The notes below the pieces were generated by a model that saw only the letters and a program-made list of their open reading frames with translations, did not search any database and was not told where the DNA came from. A stretch of 64,000 nt of DNA from Streptomyces aurantiogriseus. GTDB taxonomy: Bacteria > Actinomycetota > Actinomycetes > Streptomycetales > Streptomycetaceae. The position numbers were made by a program, and so were the translations under genes. The stretch is taken from the NCBI RefSeq assembly GCF_014649375.1, contig NZ_BMSX01000002.1:318619-382618 (forward strand), read 5' to 3'. Shown one piece after another: positions 34,346 through 44,663 of this stretch (the first letter of the stretch is position 1; each line of letters begins with the position of its first letter).

Positions 34346-36133
34346 ATGGGGAGCAGGGTGGGCGCGCTGGTGTGGCGCGTGGGACTGGCCGCGCTGCTGG
34401 TGTGCGGGATCGGGCTGCTGCCCTGGCTCTCGCAGACCGACCCGGCGCTCACCGTCCTCAAGGCACGGTCCGCCGACCGTGACCCGACCCCCGAGGTGCT
34501 CGCCGACATCCGGGGGCAACTCGGCCTGGACGAAGGGCCGTTGCCTCTGCTCGGTCAGTGGCTCTCCGGGCTTCCGCGCGGGGACGCCGGACGGTCGTGG
34601 ATCTCCGGCGCCGAGGTCACGCCCGCCGTGCTCCAGGCCCTCGGTGTCTCCCTGTCGCTGATGGCGGTGGCGCTCCTCGTCGCCCTCTGCACCGCCGCGG
34701 CCGTGTGCGCCCGCACGCTGTACCTCGGCGCGCACCGGCGGCTCGGTGGGCGGCCCGTCGGCGGTTCGGGCTCGGCGGTGGTCGCCGCGCTGCCCGAGTT
34801 CCTCACCGCGTCCGTCCTGGCCACTGTCGTCGGCGTGCAGCTCGGCTGGCTGCCCGCCCTGGGCTGGTACGGGCCGCAGTGGACCGTGCTGCCCGCGCTC
34901 GCCCTCGGCCTGCCCGCCGGCGCGGTGCTCGGGCGGCTCCTCGACGACCAGTTGCCCGGTGCGTTCGCCGAACCGTGGGCGCCCGCCGCCGCGGCCCGCG
35001 GACTGCCGGGCCGCAGCATCGCCCGCCAGGCCCTGCGCCGCTGCGCGCCCGGACTGCTGCCCAACCTCGGGCTGTTCGTCGTAGGCCTGACCGGTGGTTC
35101 CGTCGCCGTGGAGCAGATCTTCGACATCCCCGGTCTCGGCCGCACCACCCTCCAGGCCGCGATCGCCCAGGACCTGCCCGTCCTCCAGGCCGGCACCCTC
35201 GTCCTGGTCGCCCTCGCCGCCGTCACCACGGCCGCCGCCCGTCTCGTCGCCCGACGGCTCATCGGCCCCGCTCTGCGCGACGGCGCCCTGCAGAGCCTGC
35301 ACCGACCGACGCCGACTGTCCGCAGGATCCTGCCTTTTGTATACGGTCTTCTGCTGTCCGTCGTCATCGCGTCCGGCCTTCCCCGCGACCCGCTCGCCCT
35401 CGACACCGGCGCCCGCCTCCAAGCCCCCTCCGCCACCCACCCCTTCGGCACCGACGCCCTCGGCCGGGACGTCCTCGCCCGGATCGCGCACGGCGCCCTC
35501 GACACCCTGCTGCTCGCCCTCACCATCAGCGCCCTCGCCCTGGTCGCCGGCGTGCTGCTCGGGTTCCTGCCCACGCTGTCCGGGCCGCTCGTCGACACCG
35601 TCAACGCCGTCCCGCCCGTCCTCGCCGCCCTCCTCGTCACCGCCGTCCGGGGCAGCGGCACCACCACGCCCGTCCTCGCCGTCGCCGTCGTGGCCTGGGC
35701 GCCGCTCGCCGCGCACACCTCCGCGCTGCTGCGACAGGAGCGGGCCACCGTCCATCTGACCGCCACCCGCGCCCTGGGTGCCGGCCCCTGGTACCTGCTG
35801 AGGAGCGAACTCCTGCCCGCCGTCCTTCCGCCCGTCGTCCGCCACGCCCTCCTGCGCCTGCCCGGCGTCGCCCTCGCCCTCGCCTCCCTCGGCTTCCTGG
35901 GCCTGGGCGCCCAGCCGCCGTCCCCCGAGTGGGGCCTGCTCCTCGCCGAGAACCAGCCCTACGCAGAACGCGCCCCCTGGGCCGTCCTCGCCCCCGCCGC
36001 CGTCCTCGCCCTCCTCGGCGCCCTGGCGGTCACGGCGGCGGGCGCCGGCCTGCGGCGACCACGGCGTCGTACGGAGGAGACGTCGACCACCGAACAGGCC
36101 GCGCCCGCCCCCGAGTCGGCGGGTGCCCGATGA
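34346..36133 (+). CDS. Fused ABC permease (DppB-DppC type in one chain)
   Basis: A 595-residue integral membrane protein that joins the two permeases of a peptide/nickel ABC transporter. The first half (1-310) has the B-type fold and the EAA-like loop A-A-R-G-L-P-G-R-S-I-A-R-Q-A-L, followed by F-D-I-P-G-L-G. The second half (320-575) has the C-type D-A-L-G-R-D-V-L-A-R-I start, an EAA-like A-T-R-A-L-G-A-G-P-W-Y-L-L segment and L-G-F-L-G-L-G-A-Q-P-P-S-P-E-W. About 11-12 membrane segments. Fused permeases are uncommon. It overlaps the MFS gene by 4 nt. The matching ATPase must be shared or located elsewhere. Confidence 0.85.
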   Translation: MGSRVGALVWRVGLAALLVCGIGLLPWLSQTDPALTVLKARSADRDPTPEVLADIRGQLGLDEGPLPLLGQWLSGLPRGDAGRSWISGAEVTPAVLQALGVSLSLMAVALLVALCTAAAVCARTLYLGAHRRLGGRPVGGSGSAVVAALPEFLTASVLATVVGVQLGWLPALGWYGPQWTVLPALALGLPAGAVLGRLLDDQLPGAFAEPWAPAAAARGLPGRSIARQALRRCAPGLLPNLGLFVVGLTGGSVAVEQIFDIPGLGRTTLQAAIAQDLPVLQAGTLVLVALAAVTTAAARLVARRLIGPALRDGALQSLHRPTPTVRRILPFVYGLLLSVVIASGLPRDPLALDTGARLQAPSATHPFGTDALGRDVLARIAHGALDTLLLALTISALALVAGVLLGFLPTLSGPLVDTVNAVPPVLAALLVTAVRGSGTTTPVLAVAVVAWAPLAAHTSALLRQERATVHLTATRALGAGPWYLLRSELLPAVLPPVVRHALLRLPGVALALASLGFLGLGAQPPSPEWGLLLAENQPYAERAPWAVLAPAAVLALLGALAVTAAGAGLRRPRRRTEETSTTEQAAPAPESAGAR

Positions 36134-37356
36134 CTTCGCTCTCTCTCCTGCACCGGAACGCGAAGGAGACCACCCGCCTCTCGCCTCTCCTCCGGCTGCT
36201 GATCCTCACCCAACTCGCGTTCAACATCGGCTTCTTCGCCGTCCTGCCGTTCCTCGCCGAGCATCTCGGCGGGGCGGTCGGCATGGCCGGCTGGATGGTC
36301 GGGTTCGTGCTGGGGCTGAGGACCTTCAGCCAGCAGGGGCTGTTCGTGGTGGGGGGCGCGCTGGCCGACCGGTACGGCATCCGGCCCGTCGTCCTCACCG
36401 GGTGCGCGCTGCGCATCGCCGGGTTCGGCTGGCTCGGGTACGCCGAGCAGGCGTGGGCGGTGATCGGGGCGGTGCTGCTGATCGGGTTCGCGGCCGCGCT
36501 GTTCTCGCCGGCCGTCGAGTCGGAGGTGGCCCGGCAGGCCGTGGTGTGGGAGGAGACGGGTGGCGGCCCGCGCACCCGCGTGCTGGCGCTGTTCACGGTC
36601 GCCGGGCAGGCCGGGGCGTTCGTCGGTCCGCTGCTCGGCGCACTGCTGCTGTCGACCGACTTCCGTACGGTGTGCCTGGCCGGAGCCGGGATCTTCGTCC
36701 TGGTCCTCGCCGGACACGCGTGGCTGCTGCCGCAGCACATCCCCGGCCGTACCCGCGTCCGGGTCCGCGGCGGTGTGGGCCCGTTGCTGCGCAACCGCCG
36801 CTTCCTCGCCCTGTGCTGCGCGTACGGCGCCTACCTCCTCGCCTACAACCAGCTCTACCTCGCCCTGCCCGCCGAGGTGGAGCGCGCGGCCGGTTCGCAG
36901 GCGCCGCTGGCCTGGCTGTTCGCGCTGTCCTCCCTGCTGGTGGTGACCGCGCAGCTGCCGGTCACCCGGTGGGTGGGGGAGCGGCTCACCCTGCGCCGCT
37001 CCATGGCCGCCGGACTGGCGCTGATCGCCGCCGGGTTCGCCGTCGTGGCCGCCGCCCTGCCCGCCGGGCCGACCGGGACACCGGGGCTGCTCCCCGCGGC
37101 CGGCTTCGTCGTCCTGCTCACCCTCGGCCAGATGCTCGTCGCCCCCGCCGCCCGCGCCTGGATCCCCGACCTCGCCGAGGAGGGCCGGCTCGGCCTCTAC
37201 ACGGGGGCGCTGTCCTCCGCCTCCGGGCTGATCGTCCTGATCGGCAGCGCGGCCACCGGCACCCTCCTCGACACGGGCCTGCCGCCGGCGGTGCCGTGGC
37301 TGCTCCTGGCCGCGGTACCGGCCGCCGCGATCGCGCTGCTGCCGCGACGGGGCTGA
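36130..37356 (+). CDS. MFS transporter, probable exporter
   Basis: A 408-residue 12-segment major facilitator with the motif-A-like loop G-A-L-A-D-R-Y-G-I-R after segment 2 and A-G-Q-A-G-A-F-V-G-P in segment 5. The start ATG overlaps the permease stop (ATGA). In staphylopine-type metallophore systems a binding protein and permease import the chelate and an MFS protein exports it; the same gene combination here, under a Zur-like box, fits that scheme. The substrate is not shown by sequence. A very strong terminator follows. Confidence 0.85.
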   Translation: MTSLSLLHRNAKETTRLSPLLRLLILTQLAFNIGFFAVLPFLAEHLGGAVGMAGWMVGFVLGLRTFSQQGLFVVGGALADRYGIRPVVLTGCALRIAGFGWLGYAEQAWAVIGAVLLIGFAAALFSPAVESEVARQAVVWEETGGGPRTRVLALFTVAGQAGAFVGPLLGALLLSTDFRTVCLAGAGIFVLVLAGHAWLLPQHIPGRTRVRVRGGVGPLLRNRRFLALCCAYGAYLLAYNQLYLALPAEVERAAGSQAPLAWLFALSSLLVVTAQLPVTRWVGERLTLRRSMAAGLALIAAGFAVVAAALPAGPTGTPGLLPAAGFVVLLTLGQMLVAPAARAWIPDLAEEGRLGLYTGALSSASGLIVLIGSAATGTLLDTGLPPAVPWLLLAAVPAAAIALLPRRG

Positions 37357-37638
37357 ACCGACCGGGCGCGGACGAGCCGGAGAACCCCGCGCCGGTGCTG
37401 AGGCTCACCGCCGCCACCGAGGCCGCGTCGGCCGAGCCTGCGGCACCGGTGACTCCACCGCCCGCGAGCTGGGCATCGCCGGGCTCGTCGCCGGCGTCCT
37501 CGGCCTCGCGGCGCCGCCCTCGCCGTCGTACGGGCGCGGCCGGGGCGGTCGTAGCGCACACCGGGCGTCGTCGCGGAACACCGGGAACACGGCGAAGGGC
37601 CCGGACCGTCACGACGGTCCGGGCCCTTCGCCGTCGGG
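37357..37638. other. Intergenic region between convergent genes
   Basis: 282 nt of GC-rich sequence with no convincing gene. Its only clear element is the 19-bp terminator hairpin at 37591-37632. A 60-120 nt Pro/Ala-coding stretch could be read on either strand but has no start or homology I recognise. Confidence 0.5.
37591..37632. terminator. Strong bidirectional terminator (19-bp perfect stem)
   Basis: The arms 37591-37609 and 37614-37632 are perfectly complementary over 19 bp (GGCGAAGGGCCC at the outer end) around a 4-nt CACG loop. It separates the plus-strand metal-transport operon from the minus-strand CDP-alcohol transferase gene, whose stop is 7 nt away. Confidence 0.9.
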
Positions 37639-38403
37639 TCAGCGTCCCGCCAGCTCCAGCACCTTCGCCACCGGCGCCGCCTGAGCCGGGACCCGCGAGG
37701 TGCGCCACAGCCACAGGACGTCCCGGCCGAAGGACCACACCAGCAGACCCAGGGCCAGCAGCGCCACGCCGAAGTTGGCGACGTACGGCAGCAGGTCCGC
37801 GCCCGCGACGAGCAGGCAGATGCCCTGCATCGCGGCGACCGTCTTGCGGGCCATGCTCGGCGGCAGCGGGGCGTTCAGCCAGGGGGCGACGCGGGCCGCG
37901 GCGACGAAGGCGTACCGCATGAGACCCATCAGCAGGACCCACGGGCCCAGCGCCATCGAGACGTAGACGCTCAGCACCAGGATCAGGAACGCGTCGACCT
38001 CCATGTCGAAGCGCGCCCCCAGCGCCGTCGAGGTGCCCGTGCGGCGGGCGACCTTGCCGTCGACGCCGTCCAGCAGCAGGGCCACGGCCGTCAGGCCGAC
38101 CAGCAGGGAGACCGGCGGCGCGCTGACGAAGGAGTCCGCGACCAGCGCGGTCACGCCGCCGACGAGGGTGGCGCGGCCGAGGGTCACCCGGTTGGCCGGA
38201 CCGAAGGAGCGCAGCCGGGAGCGGTGCAGGGCCCGGGAGAGCACCGCCCACAGGGCGACGGCGAAGACGAGGCCGGTCACCCAGCCCGCCGGCCCCATGC
38301 CGATCGCCGGACCGAGCAGGGCCAGCAGCAGGATCTGTGCGCCCGCTCCCACAGCGGTCTCCTGCTGGACCAGCCTCGCGTCGTAAGTGTTGTTCAGGGC
38401 CAC
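37639..38403 (-). CDS. CDP-alcohol phosphatidyltransferase family membrane enzyme
   Basis: A 254-residue membrane enzyme with six or so hydrophobic segments and the complete CDP-alcohol phosphotransferase signature: D-G-V-D-G-K-V-A-R-R, then G-x-x-x-D-M-E-V-D. It transfers a phosphoalcohol from a CDP-lipid or CDP-alcohol, releasing CMP. The GTG at 38403 is preferred because GGAGGA lies 7 nt before it; a longer frame upstream is probably not translated. It is divergent from the dehydrogenase gene across a 107-nt promoter region and may supply a lipid-type building block for the cluster. The alcohol acceptor is unknown. Confidence 0.85.
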   Translation of the reverse strand: MALNNTYDARLVQQETAVGAGAQILLLALLGPAIGMGPAGWVTGLVFAVALWAVLSRALHRSRLRSFGPANRVTLGRATLVGGVTALVADSFVSAPPVSLLVGLTAVALLLDGVDGKVARRTGTSTALGARFDMEVDAFLILVLSVYVSMALGPWVLLMGLMRYAFVAAARVAPWLNAPLPPSMARKTVAAMQGICLLVAGADLLPYVANFGVALLALGLLVWSFGRDVLWLWRTSRVPAQAAPVAKVLELAGR

Positions 38404-38510
38404 CGCACATCCTCCGGCCAGATGACAGAGTCGATCAACGCCGCGTACTGTGCGCGGCCTGTGCACACCTCGGTACGTGAACAGGTTCCCGATCGTTCAG
38501 GAGGAGGCCG

Positions 38511-39491
38511 ATGAACCGCGCCGCACGTGCGTTCTGGTTGAGTTCGCCGGGCCATGGCGAGATACGTGACGTCGCCCTGCCGGACCCGGCGCGGGGCGAG
38601 GTCGTCGTCCGCTCGCTGTACTCCGGCGTCAGCCGCGGCACGGAGACCCTCGTCTTCCGCGGCGGGGTGCCGGAGAGCCAGCACACGGCGATGCGGGCGC
38701 CGTTCCAGGAGGGCGACTTCCCGGCGCCCGTGAAGTACGGCTACCTCAACGTCGGGGTCGTGGAGGAGGGACCGGACACGCTGGCCGGCCGTACGGTCTT
38801 CTCGCTCTTCCCGCACCAGACCCGGTTCGTCGTCCCGGCGAGCGCCGTGACCGTCGTCCCGGACACCGTGCCCGCCGAACGGGCCGTGCTCGCGGGCACC
38901 GTGGAGACCGCCGTCAACGCGCTGTGGGACGCGGCGCCGCTGGTCGGCGACCGGATCGCGGTCGTCGGCGGCGGCATGGTCGGCTGCTCGGTGGCGGCGC
39001 TGCTGGCCCGGTTCCCGGGCGTGCGGGTGCAGTTGGTCGACGCCGACCCTGCGCGGGCGCAGGTCGCCGAGGCGCTCGGTGTCGGCTTCGCGTCCCCCGC
39101 CGAGGCCCTGGGCGGCTGCGACCTCGTCGTGCACGCCAGCGCCACCGAACAGGGCCTCGCCCGCTCCCTGGAGCTGCTCACCGCCGAGGGCACGGTCCTC
39201 GAGCTGAGCTGGTACGGCGACCGGCAGGTCTCCCTCCCGCTCGGCGAGGCCTTCCACTCCCGGCGGCTCGTCATCCGCAGCAGCCAGGTCGGCACCGTCT
39301 CCCCGGCCCGCGCCCACCGCACCTACGCCGACCGGCTCGCCCTCGCCCTCGACCTGCTGGCCGATCCGGCACTCGACGCACTCGTCACCGGGGAAAGCGC
39401 GTTCGAGGAGTTGCCGGAGGTGATGCCGCAGCTCGCCGACGGCAGGATTCCGGCACTGTGTCACCGTGTCAGGTACGACAAGAGCGCCTGA
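38511..39491 (+). CDS. Medium-chain dehydrogenase (zinc-alcohol-dehydrogenase family)
   Basis: A 326-residue MDR-family oxidoreductase with an N-terminal GroES-like domain (to about 115) and a Rossmann domain. The NAD(P) loop is V-V-G-G-G-M-V-G-C-S (about 146-155), and V-S-R-G-T-E-T-L-V-F is in the first part. Typical catalytic zinc Cys residues are not evident, so it may be a zinc-less member. The ATG at 38511 follows AGGAGGAGG. It is divergent from the CDP-alcohol transferase and 116 nt upstream of the pterin-synthase-like gene. The role is probably a redox step in cluster biosynthesis, with unknown substrate. Confidence 0.75.
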   Translation: MNRAARAFWLSSPGHGEIRDVALPDPARGEVVVRSLYSGVSRGTETLVFRGGVPESQHTAMRAPFQEGDFPAPVKYGYLNVGVVEEGPDTLAGRTVFSLFPHQTRFVVPASAVTVVPDTVPAERAVLAGTVETAVNALWDAAPLVGDRIAVVGGGMVGCSVAALLARFPGVRVQLVDADPARAQVAEALGVGFASPAEALGGCDLVVHASATEQGLARSLELLTAEGTVLELSWYGDRQVSLPLGEAFHSRRLVIRSSQVGTVSPARAHRTYADRLALALDLLADPALDALVTGESAFEELPEVMPQLADGRIPALCHRVRYDKSA

Positions 39492-39496
39492 CCTGA

Positions 39497-41216
<1,720 letters not shown>

Positions 41217-41220
<4 letters not shown>

Positions 41221-42230
41221 GGAAGACGACGGTGACCCCGGCGGACGTGACACGCGGCGTGGGGCACATACCGGCTCAACCCGGGCCCCGGGAGGTTTCC
41301 ATGGACGTGGACGCATCGGCCGTCATCGCAGGTGCCGGCCCGGTGGCCCGCCCCGGCGAGCGGCCCACCGTACGGCTGCGGGACGACGCCGCGTCGGAGG
41401 AAGCGCCCCGCTACGCCCCCGAGTGGCTCCAGTTGCGCGAGCCCGCCGACGCCGCCGCCCGGGCGATGGACCTCCTGGACCCGCTGCGGATCCGGCTCGC
41501 CAACCTGCCCGGCCGCTCCGGCGGTCTGGCCGTGCACGACCTGGGCTGCGGCACCGGCTCGATGGGGCGCTGGCTCGCGCCCCGCCTCGACGGCGCGCAG
41601 CACTGGATCCTGCACGACCGTGACCCCTACCTCCTGCACTTCGCGGCCGTCGCCTCCCCGCGCGCCGCCGCCGACGGCAGCCGGGTCACCGTCGAGACAC
41701 GGCGCGGCGACGTCGCCCGGCTGACCCCGGACGCCCTGGTCGGCGCCTCGCTGGTCACCGCCTCGGCGCTGCTCGACGTCCTCACCCGCGAGGAGATCGA
41801 GACCCTCGCCGCGGCCTGCGCGGGCGCCGGCTGCCCGGCCCTGCTGACCCTCTCGGTCGCCGGGCGCGTCGAACTCACCGACCCGGACCCGCTGGACGAG
41901 GAGATCGCCGCCGCCTTCAACGACCACCAGCGGCGCGGCGGCCTCCTCGGCCCCGACGCGGTGACCGCCGCCTGCGAGGCGTTCGCCGACCACGGCGCCA
42001 CGGTCAAGGTGCACCCGAGCCCCTGGCGGCTCGGCCCCGACGAGGCCGCCCTGACCGAGCAGTGGCTGCGCGGCTGGGTCGGCGCGGCCGTCGAACAGCG
42101 CCCCGACCTCGCCCCCCGCGCCGAGAAGTACCTCGCGGCCCGCCTCGCCGCCTGCGCGGCCGGTAAGCTGCGCGTCACCGTCCACCACAGCGACCTGCTC
42201 GCCCTGGCCCGGCCCACGGGCGGCGCCTGA
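41217..42230 (+). CDS. SAM-dependent methyltransferase, class I
   Basis: A 337-residue class I methyltransferase. The SAM-binding motif I is V-H-D-L-G-C-G-T-G-S-M-G near residue 105, followed by H-D-R-D-P-Y. The first ~80 residues are an unstructured leader. Its position between the glycosyltransferase and flippase in one coupled run (4-nt overlap before, 1-nt overlap after) indicates a tailoring step on the cluster product. O- or N-methyl target unknown. Confidence 0.8.
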
Positions 42231-43993
42231 TGAGCGCGGACACGGTGAGCGCGCGCATCAGGCCGACGCCGGCGGCGGCACGCGCCGAGGGCACGCCGTC
42301 GGCCGTACGCCGCCGCCGGGCCGGCACGACGGTGCGGTGCGCCGCCGGCGCCGGCGGAGCGGGCGTCGCGACCGACGCCCGCCCGGGCCGCTCCACCGCG
42401 GCACGCGGCGGGTCGGCCGAGGGCGCGGCTCGTGTGGATGGTGCGGTGGTCTCCGACGTCGCCCCGGGTGGGTCGGTCGAGGGTGTGTCATCTGTGGGCG
42501 CCGGGGCCGACTCGGGTGTGGTCTCGGCGGGTGCCGGGGTCGGTGCGGGCTCGGCCCGGGCCGACGTGGCGTCCGGTGGGGTGGACTCGGGGTCGGTGCT
42601 GCCGGGTGGCGGGGCCGACTCGGGGTCGGTGCGGGCGGATGCCGGGGCCGGGGCGGACGCGGGACGTAGTGGCGCGTCCGCGGCGGGTTCGCGGCGTACC
42701 GGTGCCGCCGTGTCGTCGGACCGCATCGGGGTGATCGTCACCGAGCCCCGGGCCGATCGGGCGCCCCGGCGGGCCGGTTGGGGCCGCGCCCTGCGAACCC
42801 ACTTCGGCACGCTCGCCGGAGTCGCCATCCTCGCCGTCCTGTTGTGGCGGATGGGCACCGGCGTCTTCCTGGACGGGCTGAGCCGGATCGACGTCCCCGC
42901 GCTGCTGCTGGCGCTCGGGATCGGCGCCGTCACCACCGTGTTCAGCGCGTGGCGGTGGGCGCTGGTGGCGCGCGGACTGCGGATCCGGCTGCCGCTCGGC
43001 CCGGCCGTCGCCGACTACTACCGCTCGCTGTTCCTCAACGCCGCCCTGCCCGGCGGCATCCTCGGTGATGTGCACCGCGCGGTGCGGCACGGGCAGAGCG
43101 AGGGCGACGTCGGGCGCGGTGTGCGGGCCGTCGTCCTGGAGCGCACCGCGGGCCAACTCGTGCTGGCCGTCGCCGGAGTGACGGTCCTGCTGGTCCTGCC
43201 GTCCCCGGTCATGGCGGACGTACGGCACTTCGCGCCGCTGGTAGCCCTGGGCACCGTGGGCGCGCTCGCCGTCGTCCTCGCCGTCCGGATGAACTCCCCG
43301 GCGCGGCGTCGGGGCGGCCGGCTGCGGGCGACGCTGTCCGAGGCGCGCGAGGGACTGCTGTCCCGGCGCAACGGACCCGGCGTCGCCCTGTCGTCCGTGG
43401 TGGTGCTGGCCGGGCACATCGCGACGTTCGTCGTCGCCGCCCGGGTCGCCGGCTCCACCGCCTCCGTCCCGGTCCTGCTGCCCCTCGCGGTCCTCGCCCT
43501 GCTCGCGATGAGCCTTCCGCTGAACGTCGGCGGCTGGGGCCCCCGGGAGGGCGTCACCGCCTGGGCGTTCGGCGCGGCTGGGCTCGGCGCGAGCACCGGG
43601 CTGTCGGTCGCCGTCGTGTACGGGGCGCTCAGCTTCGTCGCCGCGCTGCCGGGCGCCGTCGTCCTCGTCGTGCGCTGGTACACGGGCCTGCGGGCCGAGG
43701 CGGCGGCCGGCCCGGCAGCGGGCAGCGGGGCCGGGGGCGTCGTACCGGACGCCGAACCCGGCCACGCGCACGACGGGCACTACCCGCGCTCGTCCCCCGC
43801 GGCCGAGGCCCCGGCCTTGGCTCCGGCCCCGGCCCCGGTTTCGGCCTCGGCCTCGGCGGAATCCGCGGCCGAGGTGTCCGCCGTCAGTATCGAGAAATAC
43901 GCACCGAAGGAATCCGCCAGGCTCGCCAGGAGTTCCTTCCCCTTTTCCGCGGACCCCAGGGAAGGACGGCCGATGACGCCTGAATCGGTATAG
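42230..43993 (+). CDS. Lysylphosphatidylglycerol-synthase-type flippase membrane protein
   Basis: A 587-residue protein. Residues 1-185 are a low-complexity Gly/Ala/Ser/Val/Asp leader, probably disordered. Residues 195-490 form the LPG synthase/YbhN-type membrane domain with about 8 segments and the motifs S-L-F-L-N-A-A-L-P-G-G-I-L-G-D, E-R-T-A-G-Q and L-N-V-G-G-W-G-P-R-E-G. Members flip or transport lipid-linked compounds. The C-terminal 80 residues overlap antisense with the creatininase-family gene by 214 nt. The ATG overlaps the methyltransferase stop. The long leader could be over-extended, but no better coupled start is seen. Confidence 0.75.
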   Translation: MSADTVSARIRPTPAAARAEGTPSAVRRRRAGTTVRCAAGAGGAGVATDARPGRSTAARGGSAEGAARVDGAVVSDVAPGGSVEGVSSVGAGADSGVVSAGAGVGAGSARADVASGGVDSGSVLPGGGADSGSVRADAGAGADAGRSGASAAGSRRTGAAVSSDRIGVIVTEPRADRAPRRAGWGRALRTHFGTLAGVAILAVLLWRMGTGVFLDGLSRIDVPALLLALGIGAVTTVFSAWRWALVARGLRIRLPLGPAVADYYRSLFLNAALPGGILGDVHRAVRHGQSEGDVGRGVRAVVLERTAGQLVLAVAGVTVLLVLPSPVMADVRHFAPLVALGTVGALAVVLAVRMNSPARRRGGRLRATLSEAREGLLSRRNGPGVALSSVVVLAGHIATFVVAARVAGSTASVPVLLPLAVLALLAMSLPLNVGGWGPREGVTAWAFGAAGLGASTGLSVAVVYGALSFVAALPGAVVLVVRWYTGLRAEAAAGPAAGSGAGGVVPDAEPGHAHDGHYPRSSPAAEAPALAPAPAPVSASASAESAAEVSAVSIEKYAPKESARLARSSFPFSADPREGRPMTPESV

Positions 43994-44625
43994 GCGGACA
44001 TTCCCAGTGTGAGCAGATGGCGACGGTCGTCCGCGGTGAAATCGGCGGACTCATAACCGGGCCGGACGAGTTCGGGATGGGCATGCAGCAGGATCGAGGT
44101 CTCGATTTCCCCGGCGTGCATGTCGGTGAGCAGCGAGGTCGCCACCCCGGACCGCTCCCGCGCCGCCTCCCAGTCCTCCGGGGCCGGGAAGAGCGCCATC
44201 CGCTCGCCGCGGGCGGACGACTCCTGGACCGCGTTGCCCAGGACGTAGTTCCCGCCGTGCCCGTTGACCAGTACCAGGGCCTCGACGCCCGAGCGGCGCA
44301 ACGACGCCGCGATGTCCCGTACCACCGCGTGAAGGGTCACGGAGGAGATGCTGACGGTTCCCGGCCAGGCCGCGTGCTCGTGCGAGCAGGCGATGGTCAC
44401 CGGAGGGAGGAGGTGCACCGGATACGCGGCGGCGATCTCCCGGGCTATGGCGCACGCGACGAGCGTGTCGGTGGCCAACGGCAGATACGGGCCGTGCTGT
44501 TCGAAGCTCCCGACGGGAAGGACCGCCACCTGTGTCGAGACGCCCGCACCGCGCGTCCGTACGTCCTCCGTGGTGTCCTTCGGCAACAGTCCGTACGCCG
44601 CCGACCGTATGTCCGAACCACTCAT
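43780..44625 (-). CDS. Creatininase-family hydrolase (ArfB-like formamide hydrolase candidate)
   Basis: A 281-residue creatinine amidohydrolase family enzyme with the metal ligands in place: S-F-E-Q-H-G-P-Y (Glu/His), T-D-T, N-G-H-G-G-N, and D-M-H-A-G-E-I-E-T-S. In Methanocaldococcus, ArfB of this family deformylates FAPy, the product of GTP cyclohydrolase III. Here it is divergent from a GTP cyclohydrolase II that is predicted to make FAPy, so the same deformylation is likely. The last 40 residues are an Ala/Glu/Gly-rich tail read antisense to the flippase gene. The ATG at 44625 lies 38 nt from the divergent ribA start, leaving a very short shared promoter. Confidence 0.8.
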   Translation of the reverse strand: MSGSDIRSAAYGLLPKDTTEDVRTRGAGVSTQVAVLPVGSFEQHGPYLPLATDTLVACAIAREIAAAYPVHLLPPVTIACSHEHAAWPGTVSISSVTLHAVVRDIAASLRRSGVEALVLVNGHGGNYVLGNAVQESSARGERMALFPAPEDWEAARERSGVATSLLTDMHAGEIETSILLHAHPELVRPGYESADFTADDRRHLLTLGMSAYTDSGVIGRPSLGSAEKGKELLASLADSFGAYFSILTADTSAADSAEAEAETGAGAGAKAGASAAGDERG

Positions 44626-44663
44626 CTTTTCCCGGCCTTTCGTCTCTGCTTAGGAACCAGATC

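Noticed and set aside
32612..35845. 1077-codon Gly/Gln-rich open frame on the minus strand
   Set aside because: Antisense to binding-protein and permease genes; repetitive G/E/Q/R translation is a shadow of Ala/Pro-rich coding.
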